From Branchinecta lynchi (lineage: Eukaryota > Arthropoda > Branchiopoda > Anostraca > Branchinectidae): a stretch of DNA of 64,000 nucleotides. The notes below the pieces were generated by a model. The model was not told where the DNA came from. It saw only the letters and a program-made list of their open reading frames with translations, and did not search any database. Within the stretch, counting starts at the first letter, position 1. Each line of letters starts with the position of its first letter. The DNA is taken from assembly GCA_023053575.1 (NCBI GenBank), contig JAKZAP010000019.1, positions 4,712,001-4,776,000 of the forward strand. The letters run 5' to 3'. This document shows, one piece after another, positions 49,041 through 59,200 of this stretch. Made by a program: the position numbers and the translations under genes.

Positions 49041-49760
49041 ACTCTTGAAGTTTTTCGACTTCGCGAAACGAGCCCTATCCTTAAAGGACACCTGAATGAA
49101 GAGTACCAAGTATCATCCCTGTCTGTATGACATCCGTCAACATTGCCTGCAAAAAACCCAATCCAAATACTAAATACCGTTTCCAAGCTATGATTTTTAC
49201 TCCATTTTGCATCTGTCCTTATTTCAGTACCGAGCAACTTTAGAAATGAACAAATGTCTCCAATCAACCCTTCTTCTGGAATACTTTTTTAACCAGATAA
49301 GCCCAAACGTATATCTAGAAGAAATTCCAATACGATCCGGCCAGCACTTTACAAGATTTGAATGAATTGCGCTTTTTGTCTTGGAGTCTGCATGTGCAAA
49401 CCTCCGGAAACAATCATCCCTATTTTGAAAACGTCACGCTCAGGAGAAGAATGCTCTCCGTGTCCATGTCTGTAAATGCATTCTCCATAGTGTGTTCGAG
49501 TATGGTTTCATTGTTCAGGTGTCCTTTAAAGCACAAATGAAACTGACAAGGCGTTTTATTTCACTCAACCAGGGATCTTTATTGTATTTAACCTCCACTG
49601 AACTCGTGAAATGAAACCTATCAAGTGCTTGTGGGCAGTCTCCAAGTTCTGTGACACTGATTTCGCAAAGCGAGCCCTATCTTTAAAGCACAAATGACAC
49701 GAAAAGCCACTATTTTTCCCTGAACGAGAGATTTTGAAAACTCTCGGATTCTTTTCTTGA
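49040..49760. repeat. dispersed repeat shared with 60575-60675
   Basis: AGGACACCTGAATGAAGAGT ACCAAGTATCATCCCT and CATTGCCTGCAAAAAACCCA at 49077-49175 match 60580-60675 closely. GCGAAACGAGCCCTATCCTT (49055) is echoed at 49672. Open minus frames here reflect a shared repeat, not a recognised gene. Confidence 0.5.
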
Positions 49761-50829
49761 TTGAACTCGTGCAGGGTATTCACACAGTCCTTAAATCTCA
49801 GCAGTAAACACGTCCTCGGTTCTTAGCCGGCTTAGGACGTGGCTTTTTTTTGTCCAACCACAAGAAGTTCAAATAGACAAGTTAGACAACTCTTACGTCG
49901 TTTCTGCCTGACTTTTGGAGCAGATTTCAAGAAGAAAATGTATCTACTAAGCTATACTGTACTGTCTGAATTCCTGAGTAATTCGGGATCTGGCAGAATT
50001 GACGGACTCATTGTCACAAACGGCAGACTAATTTTCCTGTTAGTTGCAAATAATGTTCGCTGGTGTTATTTTTTTTTAAAGTTTAACCGAAAGGGGCTAG
50101 GATACGACAGTCTAGTTACCCATCACTTGTTCGCTTAAATAATCTTGAAAACCCAATGAAAAAGCGTTAGTTTGTTTTTCTGATATTTCCAAATAATCGA
50201 TTATCCCATTGTGCTTGCCGCTCTTCCCGTTTTTGTGATATCTCTATGGTGCCTGGAACATTTGGCAACAACACCAGCAGCAAACGAGTAAATAAATTGT
50301 GTATCAAATAAACAAAGAAGTGTCTGCAAGTGTGCAGTGCCAAAAACTAGTGCTAGCTAGTGAGGTGTCTTGTGTAGTGATAGTTTAGTGAGTTTCGCGG
50401 GCGAATTGTGGACGGATTCACCATGGGAAAGCGTCCACATTGCCAACGTCCCTACTGAAGACTACTGTGGACAGAATGAAAATCCCCAATAGGTGTTGTA
50501 ATAATTCAATGTATTTGAATCTAAGATGTAAAAATAAGTTGCCTGTTCAGTTAAACTTTAAGAGAGAAATGTACAGTAATGTTTCCAATAATCATCCCTG
50601 TCAACTCGCAATTGCTTCTCCTTTTCTATTTACATATCAACTGAAGTGCGACACTGAAATCTGGAAGCTGATGATCTACTTTGACGGTTAGTGGCTGAAC
50701 AATAAAATTAGAAAGTATATCTTTTGAGGTTTTCTCCAGGCGTTATCAGGAAAAAAATCAGACCATTGTCTAGTAACTCTCACTGTCACGCAAAGACTCC
50801 AGAGGCGACTAATTTTAAAATTTTGAAAT
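49761..50829. other. no gene recognised; short Kozak-context ORF at 50422
   Basis: ATTCACCATGGGAAAGCG (ATG 50422) starts an 11-codon frame (MGKRPHCQRPY) in strong context, after a stretch resembling a LINE 5' UTR. Otherwise no feature identified. Confidence 0.25.
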
Positions 50830-51150
50830 TGATTGGGATCAGTTCTTTTAGAATGATTGAAATGCATCATTGTTATGGGGTGGTCTACTTGGTCTGTCTG
50901 CGTAGGCCAATACCTTGTGTCCAGTAGTTCCAACTACTGGAAAATGGCGAAAAAAACTACAAAAAACTACAAAATGGCGGGTCATAAATAAATTGATCGT
51001 AATCAGTTATTTTAGAATGAAGGAAATGCATCATTGTTAAGGGGTTGTCTACTCGGTTTGTTTGCATAGGCCAATACCTTGTGGCCAGTAGTTCCAACTA
51101 CTGCAAAATGGCAAAAAAAAACTACAAAATGGCGTGTCATAAATAAATTA
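50830..51150 (+). mobile_element. duplicated LINE 3' ends
   Basis: A unit of about 155-170 bp is repeated twice: TTTTAGAATGATTGAAATGC, GTAGGCCAATACCTTGTGTC, AGTAGTTCCAACTACTGGAA and AAATGGCGGGTCATAAATAA at 50830-50993 and again at 51002-51148. The terminus is the same as at 6047-6069. Bodies are absent, so these are severely truncated copies of one LINE family. Confidence 0.6.
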
Positions 51151-52040
51151 CTTACTTATTGCTTACTTACTAGATCGATTCTCTGTCTTCGCTAAATGTT
51201 CGGCTCAGTCTTCAGGAATATGAGTGACGTCGAAAGAAAAATCAGCAAAAGAACGCCAGAAAACTATCGACATTGCTTTGGAAAACGCACTAGTCATTAG
51301 AGGGGACACTAAAGGTAATTTTAGTCTACCAGTCTGGCTTATTACTTCCCGGATAGCATTCGGTTAACGTGGGAAAAAAAAAAACTGGAGTAAAATATGA
51401 TTAAGAAGAGTTGATAAGTTGCCCTTTCCTCGAGCGAAGTTTTTGATGAAGCTGAGAAACTTCAAGCATACGCACTATTTACTTTTTACGTTCCAATATT
51501 CAAAATTGTTTGAATATTGTAAAACTATGCTCTGCTTTTAACAGATTGTTCACGGCATTGGCTGTTTTTATCCTTTTCCCAGGCCCATTGACTTGTAGCA
51601 AAAACTCAGCAAAATTAGGATAACCATTTGTACGCATTAATAACAGGATACGCGAACACTGGGAGCACAATGCGCATGGAAAATAGTGAATCGTGGCAAG
51701 TTCAAAGATTAGCGATGTCGTTAGCGGGTTTGGAATTCAACATATGCAAATTTGCCGAGTTCAAGAATGCAATTACAGAAGTAGGTCGTACTGGCATTAT
51801 AGGTACGACGGGCCTTTTAATGCGGTCTCTAAAATGTGTAGATAATGTTATAAATTAACGATTCGACTACCACGCCATTGCTTGTCAAGATTGTTTTTGC
51901 ACTTCTTGATTTTTCCAAAATAGCTTATAAACTATTTGTCCTTCTGTGTGAGGTCAAGTCCAGAATATACATCGTGAGTCTAATCTACACCCATGTTTGT
52001 GTGTTGTTGTGCTTCTCAAGATTGTGTTAGCACTTCTCGA
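51151..52040. other. no gene recognised
   Basis: Short frame at 51628-51858 without motif. 51540-51620 resembles 40440-40530 (TTTAACAGATTG, CGTTCTGGCTGTTT-like, CCATTGACTTGTAGC), indicating an older shared repeat. Confidence 0.3.
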
Positions 52041-53127
52041 TTTTTGGGATCCCAAAACGTAAGTGGAGAGATACCTATGACATTGCAAAAGTTGTCCGTC
52101 CCTCTGTAAGCACGATAACTCTCGAAGGGAATGAGATATTTTGATGAAACTTGGCGTGAGAATTGTTTGGGTCAAGGGTAAGGTCGAGTTCGTAGATGGG
52201 CTCTGTAGCCCTATATTTGGGGGTGAGGGAGGGGGTTCAAATTAAGGGACAAACAATTTCTTTTTAAACAGCTAATGTGATAGTGGATTATGTGGTAAGA
52301 AGACATGCTGAGCACGATGGTGAAAATCATTTTCTCGCAGGACAAGTAGTTCGTCGGGAATCCGGTAAAGACCGGAAAGTTTGTTAAAAGTAAAAGTTTC
52401 ATCTGAAGTTGATTAAATGTTTGATATAGGGCTAAGAAGACCCGCTGATCACGATGGTGAAAACCATTTTCTCGCTGGACAAGCAGTTCGCCCGGGATCC
52501 GGTAAAAACCGGAAAATTGGTTAGAAGTAAAAGTTTCATTTGGAGTTGATTAAATGTTTGATTAGAGGTAAAAAGACATGCTGAGCACGATGGTGAAAAC
52601 CATTTTCTCGCCGGACAACTAGTTCACCTGGAATCCGGCCAAAACTGGAAAATATGTCAAAAGTAAAAGTTTTATCTGAAGTTGATTAGATGTTTTATTT
52701 AGGGGTAAGAAGCTACACTGAGTCTGTATATGACAATCATTATTTACCCGAACATATAATTAGTCCGGAATACGGTTGTACCCGCATTTTTTTAAGTCAA
52801 AGTTCTATTTAATGTTGATTAGATGTTCTTATAGGGATAAGGAGATAAGCTGGATTCGTTTCTGAATTTTCTTTTTTTGCTGGACTAGTAGTTCGCTCGG
52901 AATTCGGGCGAAACCGCAAATTTCGCAGAAGTAAAGCAGGAAGTTTCGGTCAGTATCGTCAAAATAGATATGGCCTATAGAGGTACAGATTGATAGATAG
53001 ATGAAATATCTGAACTCGGTTTTCTTTGATGATTAGCCTGGCGAAGACTGGATCTGGCGAAGACAAGACCCAATTGTCCGGATCAAATCTTAGATTTTCG
53101 GGATCCCATCGACACCTGTGGTCTTGT
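52041..53127 (+). mobile_element. family B element, copy 2 (complete)
   Basis: From TTTTTGGGATCCCAAAACGT to GGGATCCCATCGACACCTGT GGTCTTGTTT. The GTCC run is very short here. About five tandem units of 130-140 bp carry CATGCTGAGCACGATGGTGA, TTTTCTCGC, GTAGTTCGTCGGGAATCCGG. No open frame of note. Confidence 0.7.
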
Positions 53128-54083
53128 TTCAAACTAGCTTATAAACTATTTGTCCTTCTGTGAAGTTTAGTATACGCAACGTGGGTCCAAACACCCATGT
53201 TTATGTGTTGTTGTAGGCCCATTAGTGCATGAATAAATATATTTGGGATAACCACAAAGCTGTATACACAGCATCATAATTGACGGTGCTAAACGGGTAA
53301 GTCAGCTGAATCGCAACCGTACTTGGCACATTGCGGTGACGTTTTTGGTTTCTGAACCAACTACGAAATCCAGCGCATTGCCATGGTCCCGTGTGTTGTT
53401 CAGTGCTTGTTCAACTTCTTCATTGAATTTTCCTTTTTATTTTTCATTTATTTTATTTTATTTACTTGAAAAATGCCTCACACTCCCGATATTGGGGTGC
53501 ATACATTCATTCAGTCACAGAATATTCCCAACGGCAAAATTCTCCCTGAAGGACACTTAGCTTCCGGTCTGAGAAAATAAGATCAACCCTGTGGTATGCA
53601 AATGATCCATACTGACATTGAGGTTGAAGGACGGCTCGGACCGTGTTCTTGAAGTGCGTAAAATCGTTCGCAAAGTTAGTAAAGTTACTCCGCTAAATCG
53701 CGTAAAGTACTTTGCCTCATGAAGTTCGGCTTTAGTTAACTTTTTTCGTCAAGTTCGTAAGGTTGACCAAGGAGAAGAGATCCAAAACAATATTTTAAAA
53801 GGAGTTTGAGAACTAGGAAATGCAGAGATAAGGTTTATTATGGTTTATATCTGGTATTAATAAGGTAAAATAATTTAAAAACATTTTTTCAAGAATATTT
53901 TTTGTGTGTATTTCTGTTCTTATTGATTTTCTTAAGGTGAGTTGGGAAGAAAGGGTTGGTTATTGGATTATAAATTATTTGAAACTTATCATTAGATTTA
54001 TTTGGAGTCGGAAGCTACTGTTTTTAAGCTGAATATTGCCCATGGGCCATTAGGTCTTTTAGTGTTAATACATATCTCTCTAT
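53128..54083. other. no gene recognised
   Basis: Short frames only, no motif. Confidence 0.3.
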
Positions 54084-54323
54084 CTATTTTGTGGTAATAA
54101 ATAAGGTAGAATAATTTAAAACTTTTTTTTCAAGAATAAATTGAAACAGAAATTTTTCGTAAGATTGATGAGATCTCGTCTTCGCGGTGTACACATTTAC
54201 ATTTACACCATGTGTGGCCCGGGAAAGCTCCTCGTCAATTACACCTATTAGCTCAGATCGACCATAGAGCATAAATGCGTGTTTAGTCTGTATGTTGTTA
54301 TTGCAAATCTTGCAGTAGTACAT
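54084..54323 (-). CDS. unidentified ORF with CKIC motif
   Basis: Minus strand, ATG at 54321-54323, 79 codons. MYYCKICNNNIQTKHAFMLY begins with a CxxC pair that could be half of a zinc-binding site; the next residues (GRSELIGVIDEELSRATHGV) look helical, and the rest is Lys/Phe-rich. No matching Cys/His pair follows in this frame, so a complete zinc finger is not shown. It may be the first exon of a zinc-finger-like protein or part of a transposon protein. Low confidence. Confidence 0.25.
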   Translation of the reverse strand: MYYCKICNNNIQTKHAFMLYGRSELIGVIDEELSRATHGVNVNVYTAKTRSHQSYEKFLFQFILEKKVLNYSTLFITTK

Positions 54324-54630
54324 TGCAAATCAGTCAGACGAGGGTATTGTCAACAACCATTGTATCACCTCACAAATAAGGTGATATATACTGGATAATG
54401 TACTGCCGCCATAAAATGAATGGCAGTAAGTACTAGGCCCATAAACTTTAATCTAGAAGCTGAACTGGATTGGTAATGAACTTTTAGGCCCATGTAATCC
54501 TGGTGCGAGGTCAACACAAGAAATACAGGTTTTATAGCGTATCTAGAAAATGACGACTAACCATTCGCTGAACGGTAAGCTTGTTAGTTCGTATATCACA
54601 CTAGCCTTGTTATATCAGGCGTCACGACTG

Positions 54631-54670
54631 GCGGGGGGGAGGGGAGGGGAGGGGAGAGGGGCCCCCCCCC
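54631..54670. other. G tract followed by C run
   Basis: GGGGGGGAGGGGAGGGGAGG with further GGGG blocks, then a C run of 9-10. It has four or more G tracts with one-base spacers and could form a G-quadruplex. Confidence 0.5.
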
Positions 54671-54679
54671 CAATGCTGT

Positions 54680-54935
54680 CGGCCAGTCGGTAAAAAACCG
54701 AGCCGGCGCGAAGCGCCACGATTTTTCGTCCAAACAGTTGATTTTTTTTCTTCATAAAAACAGTCGGATTTTCTGAGAATTGGTCGATTTTTCGTCAAAA
54801 TAGTCAGTTTTTCTGAAAATCAGTTGATTTTTTTTCAAAAATGTCATTTTTGTTGTTGAAAACGTAGTTTTTTCTTCAGAAAAAGGCCGTAAAAATTACC
54901 AGCTAGTCGGTAAATGCCTCGTCCCCTCCCCCCAA
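54680..54935. repeat. TTTTTCGTC/CAGTTGATTTTT diverged repeats
   Basis: Words CAGTTGATTTTTTTT, CAGTCGGATTTTCTG, GGTCGATTTTTCGTC, CAGTTTTTCTGAAAATCAGT recur about every 25-35 bp, flanked by GGCCAGTCGGTAAAAAAC and CTAGTCGGTAAATGCC. Resembles the sequence beside the gap at 36627. Confidence 0.5.
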
Positions 54936-55037
54936 TTATTTTGGCTAGTAACACCTCTATATATCAGTAGTGTCATATAGTAGCTGCGTTCTTTACCACC
55001 TGAGTACGCAGTATAGTGGTCTCTGTTTCCTTGTAAG

Positions 55038-55227
55038 TCATTATGGATTCACCTGTGGCTGGTCCTTGGTGTTGTCACCCGCTTTTGGGCTCACCAGTGT
55101 CTGGTTTTACCTCACACTGAGTGTTAACACGTCAGAACCTGTTCAGGATGAAGATTGTAATCAAAAGTCACCGGAAGATGAGACCAAAAAACTCCTTATA
55201 GAGGAAACACAAGACACTAGTGAGTAA
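55038..55227 (+). CDS. possible terminal exon of a membrane protein
   Basis: Follows a pyrimidine tract and TTGTAAG acceptor-like site (ending 55037). The frame reads HYGFTCGWSLVLSPAFGLTS VWFYLTLSVNTSEPV and then an acidic tail (DEDCNQKSPEDETKKLLIEE) to a stop at 55225-55227. This looks like a last transmembrane segment with a cytoplasmic C-terminus. No family is recognised, no AATAAA follows closely, and no upstream exon was found, so it may be a chance frame. Confidence 0.25.
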
Positions 55228-55345
55228 AACAGAAACTTCTAGGCTTGCGCAACGAACGCGTCTTGTGATTCCCCTTCCCGCTACCATAGTGTGCATGTGG
55301 GTCTGAGGCAGGTTTGCATTTGACACCAAACAAAAATTCACTCAC

Positions 55346-55503
55346 GTTTTTCTGGCAGTCTCAAAGATTTCGTCTTGATGCAATCTCTCTGCTATTTTAT
55401 TGTCTTTCGCACGGTAAATTCCAAGTAGCGCTCCAACCGTGATCAGAAACACGACAAGTATCGACAGTACCTTCCATTTAACACGTCTGAACAATTCGAC
55501 CAT
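55346..55503 (-). CDS. candidate first coding exon, type II membrane protein
   Basis: Minus strand. ATG at 55501-55503 (an in-frame ATG also lies 25 codons upstream) opens 52 codons and ends at a GTGAGT donor (intron starts at 55345), leaving a two-base split codon. MVELFRRVKWKVLSILVVFL has basic residues before a hydrophobic segment (VLSILVVFLITVGALLGIY), the arrangement of a signal anchor. The luminal stem that follows (RAKDNKIAERLHQDEIFETA) is helical and charged. Golgi enzymes often start this way. The two-base overhang fits the exon at 41575-41748, which enters with one base; if so, the intron is 13.6 kb. Confidence 0.45.
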
Positions 55504-56640
55504 TTTGCTTGAAATTTGATTAATCCAAATCACAAATACAGATTTTGGTAAGAAATCACAACCATGTTTCACTTGCACCTTCAGGATTGTTACTGAAAGG
55601 TCCTCAGCCTCTTCAGCGGGTAGTGTTATTTACCACTGCTCCCGCGATGGTATAGCTGGCATCGAAGCAGAAACTACCAGTACGCCGGTATTTACCAACT
55701 ATTTCATACAACGGGTTGGTTTACAGGGAACATGGTTTGTTTCGATGAATCATTCCGTGACATTCTTAGTAGGCTGTTTGCTTGACTGAAGTTTTGTCTG
55801 ATCCACACGACGCAGAAAGCATTATGCTGGATAAACAAACAAACAGAGAAACAGAACTGAAGGAAAGAACCCAGAATTTTGACAATATTTGGAATATATA
55901 TATTTGGAAGATATTGACCTAGTCAATAAGTAGGCGAGTTCTAAAGCTTTTTATGCAGTCACTCACCTTTCGGTTTTCAGATTTTGACGTTTAAAAAGGC
56001 AAAGGTTTCTAGTCACTATTCTGTGGCTTAAAGAACAAAATAAGCTGTTTTTGCTAAATAAAAACTTTTCAGAAAATAACGGAGCACAAAGCGTGTTAAA
56101 GGACCCGTCGTGCCTATAATTCCAATGCAACCTAGTTACGTAATTGCATTAATTCTTAAGCCCGGAGATCCAGATATTTTATGTTATATTCTAAGCCCGC
56201 TAACGATATCTCACTAATCTTTACACTTGCCACGATTAATTATTTTCCACGCGAATTATGCTACCGGCGAGTGGTCGCATATCATACTATCGATGCGTGA
56301 AAATGGTTATCTGAATTTTGACGAGTTTTTGGTAGAAATCGATCGATGGTCCTGGGAAAAGACTAAAAACAGAGCCTAGTTTTACAGTATTCAAATGGTT
56401 TTGAATACAGGAACATAAACACTAAGTAGTGTTAGGTGTGCTTTAATTACGTTTACAATAAGAGCTGGAAGCTCATGCGGCAATTACATTTTCAGGGTAG
56501 GAATAAATCAGACATATTTATATTCCGAAAGGAATGAATTTGTTAACGCAACTACACCTTTCGTGCAGACAAGGATTTAACCTTTTGTAGCAACATGTCA
56601 GTTTTCGTCGCTGGCTACTAAGCTTCTGAAGTATATACTC
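55504..56640. other. no gene recognised
   Basis: Would contain the promoter and 5' UTR of the minus-strand candidate gene; no TATA box or other element can be assigned. 56210-56300 (CTCACTAATCTTTACACTTG CC) resembles 7650-7740 in family A surroundings. Confidence 0.3.
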
Positions 56641-57489
56641 ACCATTTTGGGATCCCAAAACGTAAGTGGCCGGATACCTATGACTTCGTAAAAGTTGTCT
56701 GTTTGTCCGTCAGTCTGTCCGTCTGTCAGCACGATAACTCTCAAAGGGGTTAAGAAATTGTGTCCATACTTGGTGTGAGGATCCATTGGGTCGAAGTACA
56801 GGTCAAGTTCGTAGATGAGCTCTGTAGCTCAAGATTTAGGGGCGGTTTAAGGGTAAGGAGACATGCTGACCAGATGCTGACTCCACAACTGGACTTCATT
56901 TTCTCACCGGACAATAGTTAGTTAGCCCGGAATCAGGAAAACATGGAAATTTCTTAAAAGTGAGAATTTCTGTGAGAATTTGAAGTAAGTTCGATGCAGG
57001 GGTACAGAGACATACTGAATTTGTTTTTAAATTTCCATTTTTCGCTGGACAAGAAGTTCGCCCGGAATCTGGCGAGAACCGGAAAATTAGTAAGAGTGAA
57101 AGTCTTAGCTGAAGTTGATTGGAGCTTAAACGTTTGTCGATTAGAGCGTCGATTTGAAAGGGAAGAATTCATTTTGAATCTATCTTTGAACTTTATATGG
57201 CCGCCTGACAAGTAGACTAACCGGAATCTGGTGAAAACCGGAAATTTGGCAGGAATAAAGTTTATTCAGAAGTCGATCAGAACTTCCTTATAGGAGCAGA
57301 AATACATTCTGAATCCATGTGCGAACCTGAATTGTCTTGCAGGACAATTAGCCGGAAATTTGATAGAAGTAAACTAATTGTTAAAGTAGATCGGAACATC
57401 GATAAGGTGCTACCCGTATGGAAATAATTCAAGTCCTCGTATTCTGGGACATTGTTCCAATCGTAGACAGTAGAAAAAGATTGGAAACG

Positions 57490-57775
57490 ATCGTAAACGT
57501 TTTTTTACGATTGTAAACAGTTGTTTACGATTGGAAACAGTTGTTTACGATTGGAAACAGTTGTTTACGATTGAAAACATTTGTTTACGATTGGAAACAT
57601 TTGTTTACGATTGGAAACATTTGTTTACGATTGGAAACATTTGTTTACGATTGAAAATAGTTTTTTACGATTGGAAACAGTTGTTTACGATTGGAAACAG
57701 TTGTTTTCAATTGGAAACAGTTGTTTTCAATTGTTTCCAATCGTTTGCGATTGTAAACAGTTGTTAACGATTGTA
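57490..57775. repeat. 20-bp self-complementary satellite
   Basis: About 14 units of TTGTTTACGATTGGAAACAG with variants (AAACAT, TTTTCAATT). Each unit contains two overlapping inverted pairs, TGTTT/AAACA on either side of ACGATTGG and AAACA/TGTTT around GT, so the array can fold at many points. The array resumes after the nested repeat (58000-58045). Confidence 0.75.
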
Positions 57776-57871
57776 TTTATACAACTGAAACCGATTGTTT
57801 CCGATCGTAATTTCACGAATGGAAACAACTGTTTCCATGATCGTATAAAAAAACAATTGTTTACGATTACA

Positions 57872-58000
57872 GGTTTGTTTCCTTCCCCGAAGTTGAACCA
57901 GAGGATGACAGCCTGACGAGGACCCTTGCCAAGAAGGGCCGAAATATCGCTGATAAAAAATCATAGCTGACGTATCCGTTGTAAACATTGTTTGAATAAA
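57872..58000 (+). mobile_element. hammerhead-like repeat nested in satellite
   Basis: Begins near GGTTTGTTTCCTTCCCCGAA, shared with the 39.84 kb copy, core at 57913-57976 (CTGACGA, CCCTT/AAGGG stem, GAAA, GTATC), ends in TTGTTTGAATAAA before the satellite resumes. Single copy, not an inverted pair. Confidence 0.6.
57913..57976 (+). ncRNA. hammerhead-ribozyme-like motif
   Basis: Same core boxes and stems as 39873-39936, differing by a few loop bases (GATAAAAAATC for GATGAAGAATC). Conservation of the paired and core positions against loop variation is the main support; stem I is missing. Confidence 0.35.
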
Positions 58001-58679
58001 TTGTTTACGATCGTTTCCGATTGTTTTTAATTGTTTACGACTGGAAAATGTCCCATAATAAAATGACTTGAATTATTTCCATACGGGTAGCAGTATCTGT
58101 TTAATCCAAACATGAGCTTTATTTTCTCACCAGACAAGTAGTCTAACAGGAGTCCGGCCAATGCTGGGAATTTCGAAGATGAAAAGAAAATTCTGATGTC
58201 AATAAAGTTTGGTTGGAGAAGGTAGGTGTACCGGAAAATGACAGGGTAATCAGGACATACTGTTTATTCTCACCTCGGATGGTGAGACCTGTGGGAATCT
58301 AGTCAAAACATGATTTTGCCAAATGAACCTGATTGATTGATTTGGTTTTAGCTGGAAAGTATGACTTAGCGGCTGTTGTTCAGTGGTGTCTTAGAATGAT
58401 ATTCAATGTGCGCGGGTTCGGCAAAGACTGAACATCTGCAAGACCTGATTATCAGGATTCTAGGATTCAGCAGCTTAACTAAAAAAAATCCATTCCGGCT
58501 TGACGACCGGTTACAAACAAAGCACATACGTGCTTGAAAAACGCTACCAGTACACATTTACTACCATATTATATAACTAATCAAACCTTTAGGCTACTAG
58601 AATAAACTAAAAATTGATAAATCAATTTGTCAACTTGTCCTCTCTCGTCTTCCAAACCCTCAACTCACCAACTACCCTC

Positions 58680-58950
58680 AAGGAGATGCTTCTTTAACGA
58701 TTTTCAAATTGCGGTACACTTTGTCGGATTGAGTCTCGACAAGTATTCCAGACCACCGTACCTGAATGCCTTGCCACATGGCTAGAACGAACCGTACTTC
58801 TTGGCTCACTTGCCAGGTCTCCAGTACGCCTCGTAGCATGTCCGTGATAAAATAAGTGAAAACGAACAAAATTATTAAAAAGATCAGGCGCGAAACCATT
58901 CAGACTCTGAAACACAAAAATACCTAATTGGATCTGTATCAGAAAGATCG
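58680..58950 (-). pseudogene. LINE ORF2 C-terminal fragment
   Basis: Minus strand: VFQSLNGFAPDLFNNF, FHLFYHGHATRRTG, then SSHVARHSGTVVWNTCRDSI RQSVPQF. This is the common LINE C-terminal order (SLNG-APxYL, H-TR, R-S-H...G...WN-LP..IR-S...F). It is a 5'-truncated fragment without RT core. Confidence 0.65.
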
Positions 58951-58996
58951 ACAAATATTCATCTTTGGGATCCCGTCTAAACCTTTGGTCTTGTTT

Positions 58997-59200
58997 ACCT
59001 TGAAAGGTTAGCTGATTTTAAGCAGAAATATAACAAGAGCTAGAAGCTCATATGGCACTTGCAAGGCTGGGGCGGGGGATGAAAGTAAGAATTTGTCGAA
59101 TCGATTGTTTGTTGTGATCATTTGTAAGCTAGACCACTGAAATAAGAATGATCATGACGTGTCCATGGAAATTCAGAGAATGTACAGTTTGGTAAAAAGT
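58997..59200 (+). repeat. family A/C 5' terminus fragment
   Basis: AACAAGAGCTAGAAGCTCAT ATGGCACTTGCAAGGCTGGG at about 59031-59072 is the shared family A/C start; only a short piece follows before family B copy 4. Confidence 0.55.

Larger units (their letters stand above)
57408..58092. mobile_element. inverted-repeat element with internal 20-bp satellite
   Basis: Left end TGCTACCCGTATGGAAATAA and right end TTATTTCCATACGGGTAGCA are perfect inverses for 28 bp and imperfect to about 55 bp (TGGGACATT...). Family B sequence resumes on both sides. No clear target duplication. The interior is mostly 20-bp satellite plus one hammerhead-like repeat; no protein is encoded. Confidence 0.7.
56644..58996 (+). 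mobile_element. family B element, copy 3, with nested insertions
   Basis: From TTTTGGGATCCCAAAACGTA to GGGATCCCGTCTAAACCTTT GGTCTTGTTT. The usual tandem units are present but diverged, and are interrupted by the 57408-58092 inverted-repeat element and by a LINE fragment at 58680-58950, giving 2.35 kb instead of about 1.1 kb. Confidence 0.65.
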
